Below are positions 35,225-47,598 of a stretch of DNA of 64,000 nt, piece by piece. This stretch comes from Cephalotrichum gorgonifer (Eukaryota > Ascomycota > Sordariomycetes > Microascales > Microascaceae): positions 248,001 through 312,000 of the forward strand of contig ONZQ02000016.1 of assembly GCA_900312665.1 (NCBI GenBank), given 5' to 3'. The notes under the pieces were generated by a model. That model was not told where the DNA came from. It did no database searches and saw nothing but the letters and a program-made list of their open reading frames with translations. Every line of letters begins with the position of its first letter. Position 1 is the stretch's first letter. Position numbers and translations under genes: made by a program.

Positions 35225-37288
35225 CGTGTCGGGTCTTGTGTTGTGTTGTGATCTGTCGTGTTGCGTGGAGTGTGGAGTGTGGCGTGTTATTAGTTTGGAA
35301 TGGTGTAAGTTTGGACGACAGGTGAGATGGGTCTTTCCGGGACCGAAGATCGAATCGATGGATATACAAATAATAAAAATAAAGTAAGGAAAAGGGGCAA
35401 TAGTTGGGGGTATCCGAGTGTTTCGCAGGCGTATAAAACCGAGAGAACGAAGAAAGACAGCAATAGTACGAGCCGCTGAAGGAGAGTCGAGGCAGACGAC
35501 CAGATTAATACCCTAGCATCGATATGACAATGTGGAATGAGTGTGGGGATTTCAGGCTCGGAAGAGTCAGAAACTGTGATATGTAGGGTTATATCTCGAT
35601 TTGATTCGAGTAGGCAAGGAAAAAGAAAAAAGAAACAACAAATAGCACAGACGGGTCCAATACGAAGAGAAGCTCGAGAAAGACTACATGAGGAGAGCCC
35701 AACGTTCTTATACAAAGTATGCTCAGTGGTCCCACGTTACCCGTTCTCCGTATTTGGGCGTTGTTTTGGTTCCCCCGGCCCCGGGTTGTTTACATTGTCG
35801 CCACTCCGGCGACCTTTCCTGGCCAGCAGGAGGGTGTGAAGGACGGCCAGGAGGAGAAGAAGTGTTACAGAGGCGGACTGGTTGCGAAGGGAGAGGGGTT
35901 ACAGAGGGAGAAGGGTTCAGGTCTACAGTCGCTGGCAGCCTAACAATATGCCACTTGGTAACAAGATTCGCATCTGCCACCGGGTAGAGTTTCGAGTACG
36001 GGGTACTCACGACGTGGATCGCCCATGGTGGGTGGTGGTTGGGATGCCGCGCAGTCAGTGTGTTGGGAACGGGCGCTTCCCAGCCAATCGATCCGGTAAA
36101 CACTGGCGCGGCAGACGCACGACAGCTGTTCGGCAGGACGAGCCAGAGTGCTGAAGAGAAAAAGTGTGAGCGTGAGTGCTTTTGAAACAAGGGGAGATAG
36201 GCAGCAGTAAAATACAGGCCGTTCCCTCCCCTCTTCACGTCCACTGTCTTGAGCAATCTGGTGCATCGATCCAGAGTCGTTCGTTGCCACCGACGACAGC
36301 ATCGCCAGGCACAGAGCACCGCGACGAAACACGAAACCGGGTAACACAGAGCACGGGACACGGTCGGCGATGCTGTGTTCCCATTTTCAAATGCATTGGT
36401 CCTGTTGCCTTTTGGTCCCTGCATATGCAATCCATTAACTGGGTATGGTTCCCACTCGTTCGATGTCGTGATGTTCTAATCTGAGCTTCAAAAAACTTCA
36501 ATGCGGCATAAAATAAAAAGTGGTGGTACTTACGAGGGTACCCACCAGTGGTGCAAGCACAAGCCAAAAAAAAAAGTATCTCCTTCCTCCGCCGGACCGG
36601 CCTCCGTGTCCCCCACCCGAACCCCCCTTAGCTAATAGTTTCTCAGCCACAAGTATCTCCTCGGTACCCGTATACTACCCCGCCATCATGTTCCCCCTCC
36701 TCACCCCACTCCAGCAACCTGCGTCCCACCAGGTTTCCTGTACCACCAGCTGTACCTCCTCGGCAATATCCCCACGCGATTTTCGGGATTAGCAATCCGC
36801 GGTCTTCGGACTCGCCCATGTGGCTCTTCGGCTCGTCATCCTTCAGTGATCAATGACTAATGAGGCTAAACGGTGTTTTCGCCGGTATTATTGGACTTCC
36901 ATCCCCCCCATATCCGTAAATCCTAGAGAGAGGAAAAGAACTTTCTCGCGCTCTTTTCCCATTCACCTCACCCAGCATTCTATGTTCCCCCCGTCCCAAT
37001 TCGAACAGTATTCGCGAGAGACTCGTTCAGCTGTCACATCCAGGGTTTGACGACACTCGATACTCACAGACGGCGGGTAGAGATCCCTGAGACATTGCCG
37101 CCCCGCCCCAAGCGTGTTCCTAGCCCTCTTCGGGCCCACTCCGCCTTCGGCACCCCCCCTCTTACCATACTCGTACTCACTCCAATCTCGTAAGCGAATC
37201 GATCAATCCGAGCGCATACCTTACTCGTGCCTCTAAACAACCACCGACCCCATACCCACGAACCTACATCGGTTTCTCCCCCCAGAAC
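35225..37288. other. 2-kb intergenic stretch
   Basis: No gene supported. The 37.1-37.29 kb part is CT-rich and CAC/CCC-rich, as typical for a fungal housekeeping promoter and leader before the riboflavin gene. Confidence 0.5.
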
Positions 37289-38573
37289 ATGCCTCAATTC
37301 ACCTCAGAAACACCTCAGCTCGCCTCGGCGGGCTCCCCTGCCCCCGCCGCCGACACCTGGGCCGAGGACACCACAGCGCAGCTCCCCTCCTTCTACTCCC
37401 CGCAATCCCAACCAGCCCGCGAGACCACCTCCGACCCCACCAGCGCATCAGCACCCCTCAAACCCATCCCATCAACCGACCGCCTCGATCTCCAGTCCCC
37501 GATACCGACCCCCGCGAAAGACGCCGTCGTCCCGCCTCCGCCCTCGCTCCTCTCCCCCGCCTTCACCCCGCCCGCCACCCCGGGCACGCCCACCCCCGGC
37601 AACGCCCAGCGCCTCAACAGCGTGTCCGTAGACAGCACGATACCCGAGGGCGGGTGCGGCACGAAGCGGCCCCGCCTCCTCGAGACCCTCCCCGAGGTCC
37701 AGTGCATCGTGCGCGCGCGCATCCCCACCGTCTCAGGCACGGAGATGTTCCTGCACCTGTACACCAACAACGTCGACAACAAGGAGCACCTGGCCATCGT
37801 GTTCGGCCCGCACATCCGCAGCCGGTCGCTCGACGCGCCGCGCGAGGGAGAGACGGAGATGGATAGGATGATCCGCGGGGCGTACACGGGGAAGCTCTAC
37901 CCGGGGCGGACAACCAGCCGCGCGGCGGAGAGCGAGGCGGGGTCGGCGGCGGCGGCGGCGAAGCCCGCGGGGGGCCCGCCGCTCGTGAGGATCCACTCGG
38001 AGTGCTACACGGGGGAGACGGCGTGGTCGGCGCGGTGTGACTGCGGCGAGCAGCTGGACGAGGCGGCGCGGCTGATGTCGCACCCGGACAACAGCGCCGC
38101 GGGCGGGATAATAATCTACCTGAGGCAGGAGGGGCGCGGGATCGGGCTGGGCGAGAAGCTGAAGGCGTACAACCTGCAGGACCTGGGGTCCGACACCGTC
38201 GAGGCGAACCTGCTGCTGAGGCACCCGGCCGACGCGAGGAGCTACGGGCTCGCGACGGCGATGCTGCTGGACCTGGGGCACCCCGAGGTCAGGCTGCTGA
38301 CGAACAACCCCGAGAAGATCAGGGCCGTGGAGGGGCCCGGGAGGGAGGTGGTGGTCAAGGAGAGGGTGGCGATGGTGCCGCTGTCGTGGAAGGGGGAGAA
38401 GGGGATCAGGAGTCGGGAGGTGGAGGCTTATTTGGAGACGAAGGTGAGCTACGATCCGGTTTTCCCTCCCTATTTCCTTTTTACGCTTTGCGGTCCTAGT
38501 TGATGATCGGATGGTTTCTAACGACGCTTTTCTTTTCTAGATCAAGAAGATGGGCCACATGCTAGACTTCTAG
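37289..38573 (+). CDS. RIB1: GTP cyclohydrolase II
   Basis: Predicted 395-residue cytosolic enzyme catalysing the first committed step of riboflavin synthesis: GTP to 2,5-diamino-6-ribosylamino-pyrimidinone phosphate, formate and pyrophosphate. Exon 1 is 37289-38443. Exon 2 is 38541-38573 and adds the last ten residues (IKKMGHMLDF). The first ~115 residues are a Pro/Ser/Thr-rich fungal extension. The catalytic part shows zinc ligands C239, C250 and C252 in HSECYTGETAWSARCDCG (same spacing as bacterial RibA), the RQEGRGIGL loop, NLQDLGSDTVEAN, and LLTNNPEKI. A low-complexity linker (residues ~210-228, Ala/Gly-rich) interrupts the N-terminal half, as common in fungal enzymes. Confidence 0.96.
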
Positions 38574-40115
38574 GTATCGGAAGGCAAGAAGGACTCGGCA
38601 GGGAAGAGGGGGAGGGGGGGTGGAAGAGATGGGGAGGGAAAAGGGAGTCTCTGGTTTCATCAGCATATAACATAGAGATGCGACGGGAGGTCTCGTTCCG
38701 CACAAATGGGAGGGGAAGGGCGTTAGATATATCGGGCGGCGGGGAAATTTCTCCGTTCTTTTTGGCATTTTTGGGTTTCTAGTAATTTCGCCCTTACAGT
38801 ACAAGTACACCAAATACACTTGCTTGCAACCATTGAGCGGGTGTTAGAGGGGGGCCAGGTGAGGAGCCTATATAGATAGTCATGTTTGATGTTTGGTTTG
38901 GGTAGCTTCGCGATGGATATGATGTGTGAGAGCTTCGTTGTCCCGCATAACATGAAAGAAGAAGAAGAAAAAGAGGAAGAGCAAGAGAAGAAGACGTCCC
39001 CGGCTAAGTTTGAAGAAGACGCAATTGCAAAAGATGGGAGGCTAAGGAATACATGATTGCAAAGGATGGGGGTTCGGGGAATGTGCAATTGAAAGCATCA
39101 TACTTGTCTGCAGTTAGTTGAGGGTGGAGAATCATGCATGTGCCCAAACGAATGTCGCAAGATATCATCGCAGCCGACATTCCCACGCCAGAATGTCACA
39201 TTGTACTTGAAGATACCACTGTTCTCCGATTCGGGCCCCAATAATATATACATGTATTCTTGAAAGGTAGTACTCGTTTCCGGTTGGTGGTGCGCTGGGG
39301 ATGTATGCCCACATGGGAAATTCGGCTCTCGTGATATCTGGGCTGGTGACAGCTTCACACCGAAACGCCCGCGCGAACCATCACTTCCACCACATCGCAA
39401 CCACCAAAAGAGGTACGAGAGCATTGAAACTAAGAAACGTCACTGCTGATATAGATTTATCTGTCTCGCGCCTTATTTCCACGGATACTAAGTGCCAGCC
39501 CTGTTATGTTCTTTGGCCTCTGGGCTCTTGGTCTGTCCTACACACTCTCTCATGTCAAGCCAAGCAGTTTTCATGGAACCATATCGTACTCCGCCAGATC
39601 GTCCCCAATAGCGCGGCGTCGAACAAAACGACTTTCCGCATGCACTTAAGACTCAATTCAAAATAGATACTTAATTGGTCCATTAGTACAATTCAATTCC
39701 ATGGGCACCCACGTCCAGAGTTCCTCCCTCGCGAGCGTCCCCACTAATACCCTTAACGGAAGGAGCGACGTTCGTTCTGCCGCCGTCCCATCCCCGCGGT
39801 CGCGCTTTCCCGTGACGTACAGGCGGCAGGTGGCTTTCAACGCGCCAAACTCACCACCCAAAAAAAAAATGGGCCGAACAGCTTCCCTAAGCTACCTAAC
39901 CACATCACCCCGTCTCTCTTTCCCGCCTACACACTCCTCTCGCTCTCCTTTCTCCCACGCGTCCCGGTATTCGAATTCCTCCTATCTAGAAATAGCAATC
40001 GCCAACTTTTAGCTCCCAATCCGGACCGACAACCCCCGAAATTCAAGACAGGAAGTGAAAACCTACCAGCGAAAACCCGCGAGACCAGAGCCGAGACAAC
40101 GGCGCGGCCGCCACC
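38574..40115. other. intergenic between RIB1 and coilin-like genes
   Basis: No supported gene. An AAG/GAA-rich tract lies at 38950-38990. The region before 40116 is CCC/CTC-rich leader sequence. Confidence 0.5.
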
Positions 40116-43100
40116 ATGCGCCTCCGCCTCACGGTCCGCCGCAGCGGCGTCCCAGAGGTGAAGCTCATGTGGAACGCCGACGCCGACGCCGACTCCACCA
40201 TCTCGCGCCTGCTCTCGGGCGTCAACGAGGTGGTGCCCCTCGAGAGTGGGGAGTGGGGGCTGGAGGACTACGCGGTGGAGTACAAGGACGAGAAGGACGA
40301 GGGCTTCGAGTGCCTCCATTTCCAGGTTGTGAGGGATATACTGAAGGAGGACGACCCGGTGCTGTACGTGCTCCCTGCCCCCTCTCTGCTTCCAACCCGG
40401 GGCGGCTACTGTCCTGGATCCCACGCCCTGGCATCATCACCATCACGCTTTTGTCTGGTACCGCCACTGACCACTTGAACTCTTCTAGGATCCGCCCACT
40501 CTTCGAGAACGACATCAGGCGACGACGACTCAGCGGTCGACACCAGATATCGGCTGACGGAAAGCACCTAGTCGACGGTGTCGCCTTCGGAAGGCCAAGG
40601 CTCAGGGCCCCGGTTAACCGCCCGACCATCGAGCTCCCGCCCCGGAAGCGAGCGAGGATATCCTATGGGTCTTCAGACGACGACGAGGATGCTGACTGGT
40701 CCTCCTCCGGCAAGGGAGTGTCACATGACGAGGACTCGGACGCCAGCGAGGAAGAGGAGCAGCTTCTTCTCGAGGGAGTACCCGACGATGGCGCCGACGA
40801 GGATGACAGTAGCGCTAGCGAGGGTGACGATGATATTGTGAGAGAGGGAGAAGTCGTGGGTGGATCATCCGATGACGGGGAAGGGTACTTGACGCCGGGG
40901 CCAGAAACTGCGGCGGGCGTCGCATCTCCGTCCCCCGTACCTTCGCTCCACAGCTCTGTTGCTTCACCCCCGCTACCGGCATACCCATCGGCGATGGAGG
41001 TCTCCCCCGACACTCGGCCGCAGACATTATCCTCCATCCTGAGCAAACTAGGGAAGCTCCCTCGCGCGTCCACGAAGAAGGTAGAGGGGAATGTGGCAGC
41101 TCGCTCCGAGCCCGACAAGTCGTCAAGTGAGAGCTCGGACGACTCAGACTCAGACTCAGACTCAGACTCAAGCAGTTCAGAGAATAGCTCTAGTTCAGAC
41201 TCGGACTCGGACTCGGACTCTAGCAGCGACAGCGGGGAAGACGCCGGTGCCGCCCTCACCAGCCCGTCATTGCCCAATGCGGGCGGCAGGGATGAGTCGG
41301 ACAGCGACTCCTCCAGCTCTGCTCCGTCGGAGGAAGACACAAAAGGGCCTGCATCTCGCCCTGCGGCCGACAGCGCTGGATCCAGCTCATCTTCTGACTC
41401 TGATTTGAGTGATTCGTCGTCCGATTCCTCTGATGAAGAAGCCCGCCCGCCCCCGAGCAAGAAAACGGCCCCCCCATACCGCCTCCGGAAGCCCCTCCTG
41501 TCCAGGCAAACCCTGCGGGAGCAGCGATGACCAGGACCCAGAAAAGAAACGCTAGAAGACGTCTCTTGAAACAGGCTACTGAGGCGAAACGGAATGCATC
41601 GGTAGCTATTGATCACCCTGGCGTAGCAGCTATTGCCACCGAGAATTCACCTCTAAGCGACGAGCTTCTTGAGCGCCGGCAGGCTCTATTAAAGTCACTC
41701 GAAACCGACGGAAGCCCAGCTGTCACCCCGAGGAAGCGAAAGGCCCAGGGAGATGGCGCAGGACCCGCATCGCCTACTGTACAGAATGGGACCACCGCCC
41801 CCATTCCCGACGACCATGACGAAGTAATGGATGAGTCTCCGGACGCATGGAAGGATAAGATCATTTACACCGCCGTCGAGTGCGCCCGCGAGGGGGTCAC
41901 GCTCTCGGAGCCGCCGTTCCCGTTCGTACAGAGGTGGGATCCCCAGCAGAAGGCCGACGTGTGGTTCGGCAACTCGAAGCGCGGGGGCAAAGGGAAGAGG
42001 AAGCTGCGGGACCAGGCACACTACTACGAGGACGATACCGGACACGCCGGGAAGAAGAGGAAGGTCTCGCCCTGGCCTGAGGCGCTCGCGTACGACGAAT
42101 ATGCGGATGTGAATATGAACGGCAACGGCGCGGAAGACGCTGAGGTTGATGGGGCCGACGGGGCTAGTGATGGCGCCTACCATACCCCGGACGACCTGCC
42201 TAGCCTCCCGAAGGATATCAACTCGTTACCCGTGCTTACCCTGGGCGAGGTCGCGCCGGGGATGGTCATCACTTGGAAGCAGTTCTTGCTCTCTAAGGCG
42301 ACCAGATGGCAGCCACAGTTCGGTAGTGTGACGGGTGTTGTGGTGAGCCTCGACGGGGACGTGATGAACGTGCTCCTCGCGAAGCGTGATAGAGTCGAGA
42401 AGACATACGACCCCGAGACGGGGGAGAGGATCTACGAGGGGTTCGAGGCGCCGGATGAGGATGGGGGCGAGGGCGAGGACGACGGGAGCCGCCAGATTTC
42501 GTTCAAGGAGATATCGGATCCGAGAGTGGTGCAGGGCCCGCCGGCTGCGTTCACGCCCGAGTTGCTCGCGGGGTTTGGGAACGGCTTTAGCGTGGCCTTG
42601 CCGGGCGATGACTCGGCGCCCATTCCGGAGTCGCTCCCGGTGCTGCAGGATGGCCAGGGTGGTGATTCCTTTGAGGCGTTCTCAATGGATCTCCAGGTGC
42701 CCATGGTGAACGGAGACAGCGAAGCATCTCAGGCCGAGCCGGCGGATCCTGCCGCCACCAACGGACTCAAGGCGCCTCAGGTTACCTCCCTCGAGCCACC
42801 CTCAGCCATCAGCAGCGTTGCCAGCGGCAGGCGCCAACCCGACCCGAACTCCCTCCCTGTGTCACTCGAGCTCGAAGTCACGATGCCGGACTCGGTGCCC
42901 CAGTCGTCTGCCGAGGCGCCTGCCAGGGCGGCCGATGATACGAGCCTCATGAACAGGGCGGAGAGGGTCCTGCGCGAGGTAGGGGTGGTAGATCCCGGGT
43001 CGCGGCCGCAGTCACTGTCACCACCACCTAGCGAGGCGTTGAATGCCCCGGAGGTGATTAAGCTGCCTGGTAGCCCCAGGAGCTACTTTGCCGCGGGGGA

Positions 43101-43656
43101 TGAGTACTTGCCTAAGAAGCTACGGGGGAGGAACGGAAACGGGAACAGGAAAGGAAGCGAGAACGGGAAGGGAAGCCGGAGTGACAGTGAGGATGGGGGC
43201 ATTGTGAAGGTGGAGAGGGAAGCGAGCAGGGGCAGAAGAGGCCTGTCGGAGGAGCGGGCCGTTGGGCACAAGAGGGCGGATTCGCCCCCGAGGCTCGTGT
43301 TCCCCGGTAGCTCTCCCCCGCGGTTCGGGTCGCAGGGCCAGAGGCAAGGACTGCGGAGTGGGGCGAGGGGGAGGACGAGGAGCAGGAGCAGTCCGTTCGA
43401 GCTGCCGGCGGGATCGCAGGTGGTCGACCTCCTCAGCGACGGAGATGGGGAGGAGATCAGGCTGGGGACCCCCATTTCCGGACAGAAAGACCAGGAAACG
43501 CCCGTCTCTAACCGGAGGAGCCAGAGTCAGAGTCAGAGCCAGAAGGGGACGCCTGTTGGGCAGAAGGGTAGGAAGGGGAGGGGAGGGAAGGCGACGCCGG
43601 GGAGCCAGAAGAGGAAGGGGAGGGGACAGGGCATGTCGCAGACGGGGGTTGTGTGA
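40116..43656 (+). CDS. coilin-like nuclear protein, with one-base frameshift
   Basis: Predicted ~1138-residue nuclear scaffold protein resembling coilin, the marker of Cajal bodies. Exon 1 is 40116-40363 and exon 2 is 40489-43656. The first ~110 residues match the coilin ubiquitin-like N-terminal domain in its fungal form (MRLRLTVRRSGVPEVKLMW, INPLE-like VPLESGEWGLEDYAVEY, IRPLFENDIRRRRLSGRHQI, SADGKHLVDGVAFGRP). A long acidic Ser/Asp tract follows (about residues 340-410), then a basic TRTQKRNARRR patch. Near residues 660-740 lies LTLGEVAPGMVITWKQF with a Tudor-like beta-rich segment, then SQSQSQ and RG/KG-rich tails. The frame breaks at a run of seven C (41469-41475): one more base joins the halves through PPPEAPPVQANPAG. 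The mRNA is otherwise plausible. Fission yeast Mug174 is the comparable yeast protein. Confidence 0.82.
41140..41225 (+). repeat. GACTCA / GACTCG hexanucleotide runs coding for Ser-Asp
   Basis: Two short tandem arrays of a six-base unit within the coilin-like gene, giving alternating Asp-Ser. They form part of the acidic phospho-acceptor tract. Confidence 0.85.
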
Positions 43657-45381
43657 TGGCAGTTTGGGGCCTTTATTTATTGCATTCTATTTCCGGCCGT
43701 TGTCAAGGGCCAGGGACCAAGGGTAGTTACGGCGCTTTGGGGGGCCTGGGTGGGATTTGCATCGTTTTTAGGGAGGGCATTTTATGAGACTTTTTTTCTT
43801 CTAACTTTTTTTATTAATTTATTCGGCTTGAGATGGGGAGGAATGGAGCGGGAGGAGGAGGGAGAGAGGGCGGATGCATTGCAATGCTTCCATTATGATA
43901 TGGAAGTAGCTGTATTATTATCACTTCCTTAGCATGGCGTGCAATGCCATACCTAGATGAGGTGGTGTTTTACGAATGAATATGCCAATTCATTGAAGAG
44001 TCTCGAAGGGAGCCACGGGGGGATACTGTGATTTTGCCTTTGCTGGGTCTCGGGATGTGAAGTCTTCATGTTGAGTCTGAAGCTTGAAAACTTCCTTGGG
44101 TTGGGTTTTTAGTGGGTGAAGCTCCCATGCAAGTCGCTATCCAATCATTCCGCCTGATGTGCCAGTTTCGAAACAAAAAGCAGAGCTGCGACAGTGAAAC
44201 AAAGCCGCATGGTTAATCATGAGATTGACGAGAGAAGACGCTCCATCTCATCCAATCCTAGCCCAAATTCCCTTCTACTGACAAGAGAGATTAAGAACAA
44301 AGAGGGTGGGTGCCTAACTGGATTGTGGTGTCCTAGACATCCTCATCCCCATCGGCTCTGGTGAGGAGTCAAGAAGGAACAGAAGAGAGCTAAATTCTTT
44401 GGACATCGCAGCTCCGTTTCTTCGTGGATGCAAGGTGCAGATACAGGGTGCAGCTGGCCAATAAGCTCCACGGAACCTTGCTGGACAGCTCCATCTTGGG
44501 ACACACCTCAGATCTCCGTCCAGGTCAAAGCCGCGCCGTGATCTACTCCTTTACTTGTCTCTGAGTTTTTGTCTGGTGTGAGGCAAAAAAGGAAGGGGGG
44601 GGGGGGGTCGGGTGCACATGAAGGTAATTACAGTGATGCGACGCCCGACGTGGCGAAGATCGCAGACGCGAACCGCGACGTGGCGGATTCGCTGCATCTT
44701 GGAGAGTCACTTTCAGATCTGGGTGGGGGAGACACGATCTTGGCGGCGAGATAGAGTCACGTTGACTTCCCGCCCCGGGGGAAGGAAGCTATGAGTCTGA
44801 GGGCAGCTTGATCGGAGATATCTCGTCTCCTCCAATCGTCCACCAGCCTTCGCCCCCCCTTCTTCTCTCCCATTCTGCCATGGAAGCTGAAGGGGAGAAG
44901 GGGGGAGAGGTGGCGATCTGGGCTTCTGATCTCTCCATGTGCCGTGTAAGACAGACGAGACCTCGGAACGATAAGAACACCCTCCTTGCGCACATGTATC
45001 CATCACTCCTACTTCTGTTTCTGCTCTTCTCTGTTCTCTCCTTGTCCGGCATCACCAGCGCAATACCCATTTTCCATTCTTTCATGTATTATCCCAGTTC
45101 ACCTTGACGGTCGTTTTGTACACCCCTTTAATACTGCCTTTGTTCGATTACACATTTATACCAGAAAGAGGAAATCCAGACGACAGAAAGCACTTAATAT
45201 ATAAACCGAACTGGAGAAACAAGACGCTTCCAGGATCCCTCCGTTACGCTTCGCCGGACAAGCAACACGCCTCGCCTACATATCTTAAATCGAGTCTCCG
45301 CCTCCTTCTCTACTCCCGGCAAGGGCACCCCCAACGAAGACCAGAAACCACGAGAGCCGAGACGGAAACAAGACCGCAGCC
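43657..45381. other. intergenic, 1.7 kb
   Basis: No gene supported. A G13-like run sits at 44597-44609. Pyrimidine-rich leader sequence precedes the next ATG at 45382. Confidence 0.5.
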
Positions 45382-45890
45382 ATGAAGATTATCCTCAATA
45401 TCCTCCTGCTCTTCAGCTTCCTCCCCGCCGCCCTCTCAACACCCATAACACAAACCGTGAGTCCCACCCCCACCCCCCTTTCTTCCTCCGTCCCTCTTCC
45501 TCATCCCGTTCAGCAAGCTAACAATCTCTCCAGGCCAACCCAGTCCCCACGCCCATCGCGGCCCAGCCCCAAGCCCAGACGCAGCCCCACGCCCCGCGGA
45601 CGTCCCAGTTCTGGCTCGACTTCACAAAGTCCTACGACCCCCTCGCGGCGCAAACCACGCCCGCGCCGGGTGGGATCGCGAAGGCCGTGGGCGGAGGGGA
45701 GCAGGACGCTGGGGTGGAGTTCGTGCAGACGACGTACTACACGTGCATTACGAGGGGGACGACGTACACGCATTGTGGGTGGCATATACCCATTCTCCAG
45801 GTCGGGGGCGCAGCGGGGGGGAAGGGGAAGGGGGGGATGGTGATATGGGCGGGGGCGGTGGCTGTGATGGCTGGTGCTATGTTGTTATGA
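45382..45890 (+). CDS. small secreted GPI-anchored-type protein
   Basis: Predicted 143-residue protein. Exon 1 is 45382-45456 (signal peptide MKIILNILLLFSFLPAALS) and exon 2 is 45534-45890, joined over a 77-nt intron with GTGAGT donor, GCTAAC branch point and CTCCAG acceptor. The mature part has a Pro/Gln/Thr-rich spacer, then a compact core with two cysteines (FVQTTYYTCITRGTTYTHCGW). A Gly/Lys spacer and a terminal hydrophobic segment (MVIWAGAVAVMAGAMLL) follow, as in GPI attachment signals. It would sit on the plasma membrane or cell wall. I do not recognise a named family. Confidence 0.8.
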
Positions 45891-46813
45891 AAGTGAGGTT
45901 GGGGGGAGGGTTAGAGGGACGGAGAGGGTGGGCGTTTTCCTAAGACACTTTTGGGGGATAGCTGGGCGGGGCCAGGGTTGCGATGTCTGGATGCCCCTTG
46001 GAGCAAGTGCTTCGGGCTGGTAAACGGGTCGGTGTTTCCTACATGGTAGCCTCTTTTTGTTAAGCTAGTTTGTCGAGATACCCGGGGCGGGTGGGAACGG
46101 ATGGAACGTCTGGGAGCGAGTGCTTCGGAGGGACGGACGGAGCGTCTTGGAGCAAGTGCTTCAGACTGGGCGGGATGCTTGGGGCGTCTTGGAGCAAGTG
46201 CTTCGGACCAGGACGCATCGGTGCTTTCCTATGGGTTAGCCTCTTCTCCTCATGTTAGTTTTGTCGTCGAGATACCCGGCTGCTGGTCAGTATTTGAACA
46301 AAAGAAAGAAATGATATCCACACATGAACAGGGACCCAAAGCAACAAGAACACGCTGGCTAAGACAGGGCACCCGAGGGGAACAACCTCGCAACTGAACT
46401 CATCCCGAAACACCGTGATTTCATGCAATTGATCCCCTACAGAATCAATGTAAAGAATTCCCATTCCCCCACCTTAATCCCGCGCCGTTTGAAGTCGACA
46501 TCAAGGAAATTTCCATCCATCCATCCACACGCCCCCCCTTCTCCCTTCCCCCTTTTGCCTCCCCCTTCCATTCCCGGTCCTCCGTCCGTCCCGTCGAGGT
46601 TCGAGGATGCAAAAGACGTTGGTAAAAAAAATCCTCTTTTATTTTTTTTCGTTGCCTTCTGTAATGCACAAAGTCGCAAAAAAACATTTTCCGCGTATAA
46701 AAATGCTTTCGCCAACACACCCACCCTGCAAGAACACAGGAAGCCGTAATAGGGACCGTCCGGGGAATATCGTTTTGCGCAGAAGAGAAGATTCATTAGG
46801 GAGATCGGGTCGT
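45891..46813. other. intergenic with tandem duplication
   Basis: No gene supported. Contains the imperfect tandem repeat listed separately (45985-46273) and the 3' flank of the S24 gene. Confidence 0.55.
45985..46273. repeat. imperfect tandem repeats around GGAGCAAGTGCTTCGG
   Basis: A core of about 20 bases (ttggagcaagtgcttcgg) recurs four times (near 45998, 46112, 46147 and 46189). A longer block (tttcctayrkggttagcctctt ... gtcgagatacccgg) occurs twice, at about 46033-46090 and 46212-46273. This indicates a ~180-bp tandem duplication with later divergence. It is non-coding as far as seen. Confidence 0.75.
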
Positions 46814-47598
46814 TTAGGCCTCCTTCTTGGCCTTCTTGCCGCGGATCTTCTCCATACCGCGGAGGGTCTTTTGGCGGTTCTTGCGCTGCTTGCCTGTTTT
46901 CGTGGTAGGAACGTCAGCACTTCTCCTTCCATTCCCGTTTCCCCAAAGGCGAAAGTGAAGCAGAGTTTGTCCCAATCTCGGTCTCCACCCATCCCATCCC
47001 GGATATCGCCCACTGGACGGGTAGGGTGGATCAAGGGGATATGGACACCACTGGGAAGGGGGCCCAACGTACGCTGTTGCCTCGAAGCCCGCTCAGCCTT
47101 GGTAGCCTTGCCCACCCTGACGAGCCTGTACTGGGGCTCGAACTTCTGCATGGCCTCGGGGGAGTCGTAGACGAGACCGAAGCCGGTCGTCTTGCCGCCA
47201 CCGAACTGAGTTCGCAGGCCGAAGACGTTGACCTGGTCCTTGGTGGCCTTGTACATGGTCGCGAGCTTCTCACGGAGCTCCTCCTTGCCGATGTTGGCGC
47301 GGTTGGGGTGGAGGATGTCACTGCGCGTCCAGAAAACCGTCAGCACTTCATCCGGAAAGTTTGTGGGCTCTCCATATCGAGGGCAGCTTGTGTTTTCCAA
47401 TCGCATCGAGGGTTTCTGTCTCGGAAGAGAGAGAAAAAAAAAACGCGACCTCTATCGTTTCCCACAATGTCCCATCGATCGAAAACGGAGGGAGGAGGGG
47501 GGAAATAGAACTCACACGACCATCTGCTTGCGGCCAAGCAGGGGGTTGCGGATGAACTTGCGCGTGCGCAGCGTAACGGGGGCGTCGGAGTCCGCCAT
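46814..47598 (-). CDS. RPS24: 40S ribosomal protein S24 (eS24)
   Basis: Predicted 136-residue small-subunit ribosomal protein. Exons on the minus strand: 47598-47516, 47320-47073, 46893-46814, with introns of 195 and 179 nt, long for this window, as is common in fungal ribosomal protein genes. The start MADSDAPVTLRTRKFIRNPLLGRKQMVV, given here only by its ends (MADSDAPV...RKQMVV), is followed by DILHPNRANIGKEELREKLA, FGLRTQFGGGKTTGFGLVYD, a basic KATKAERASRQQ stretch, and the C-terminal KNRQKTLRGMEKIRGKK. All splice phases are consistent. Confidence 0.97.

Noticed and set aside
35290..35715. 141-codon minus-strand frame with hydrophobic runs
   Set aside because: Hydrophobicity comes from T-rich DNA. 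It has no good start context and no family motif.
40663..41616. 317-codon minus-strand Ser/Glu-rich frame
   Set aside because: Antisense of the Ser/Asp tract of the coilin-like gene, which trivially reads as Ser/Glu.
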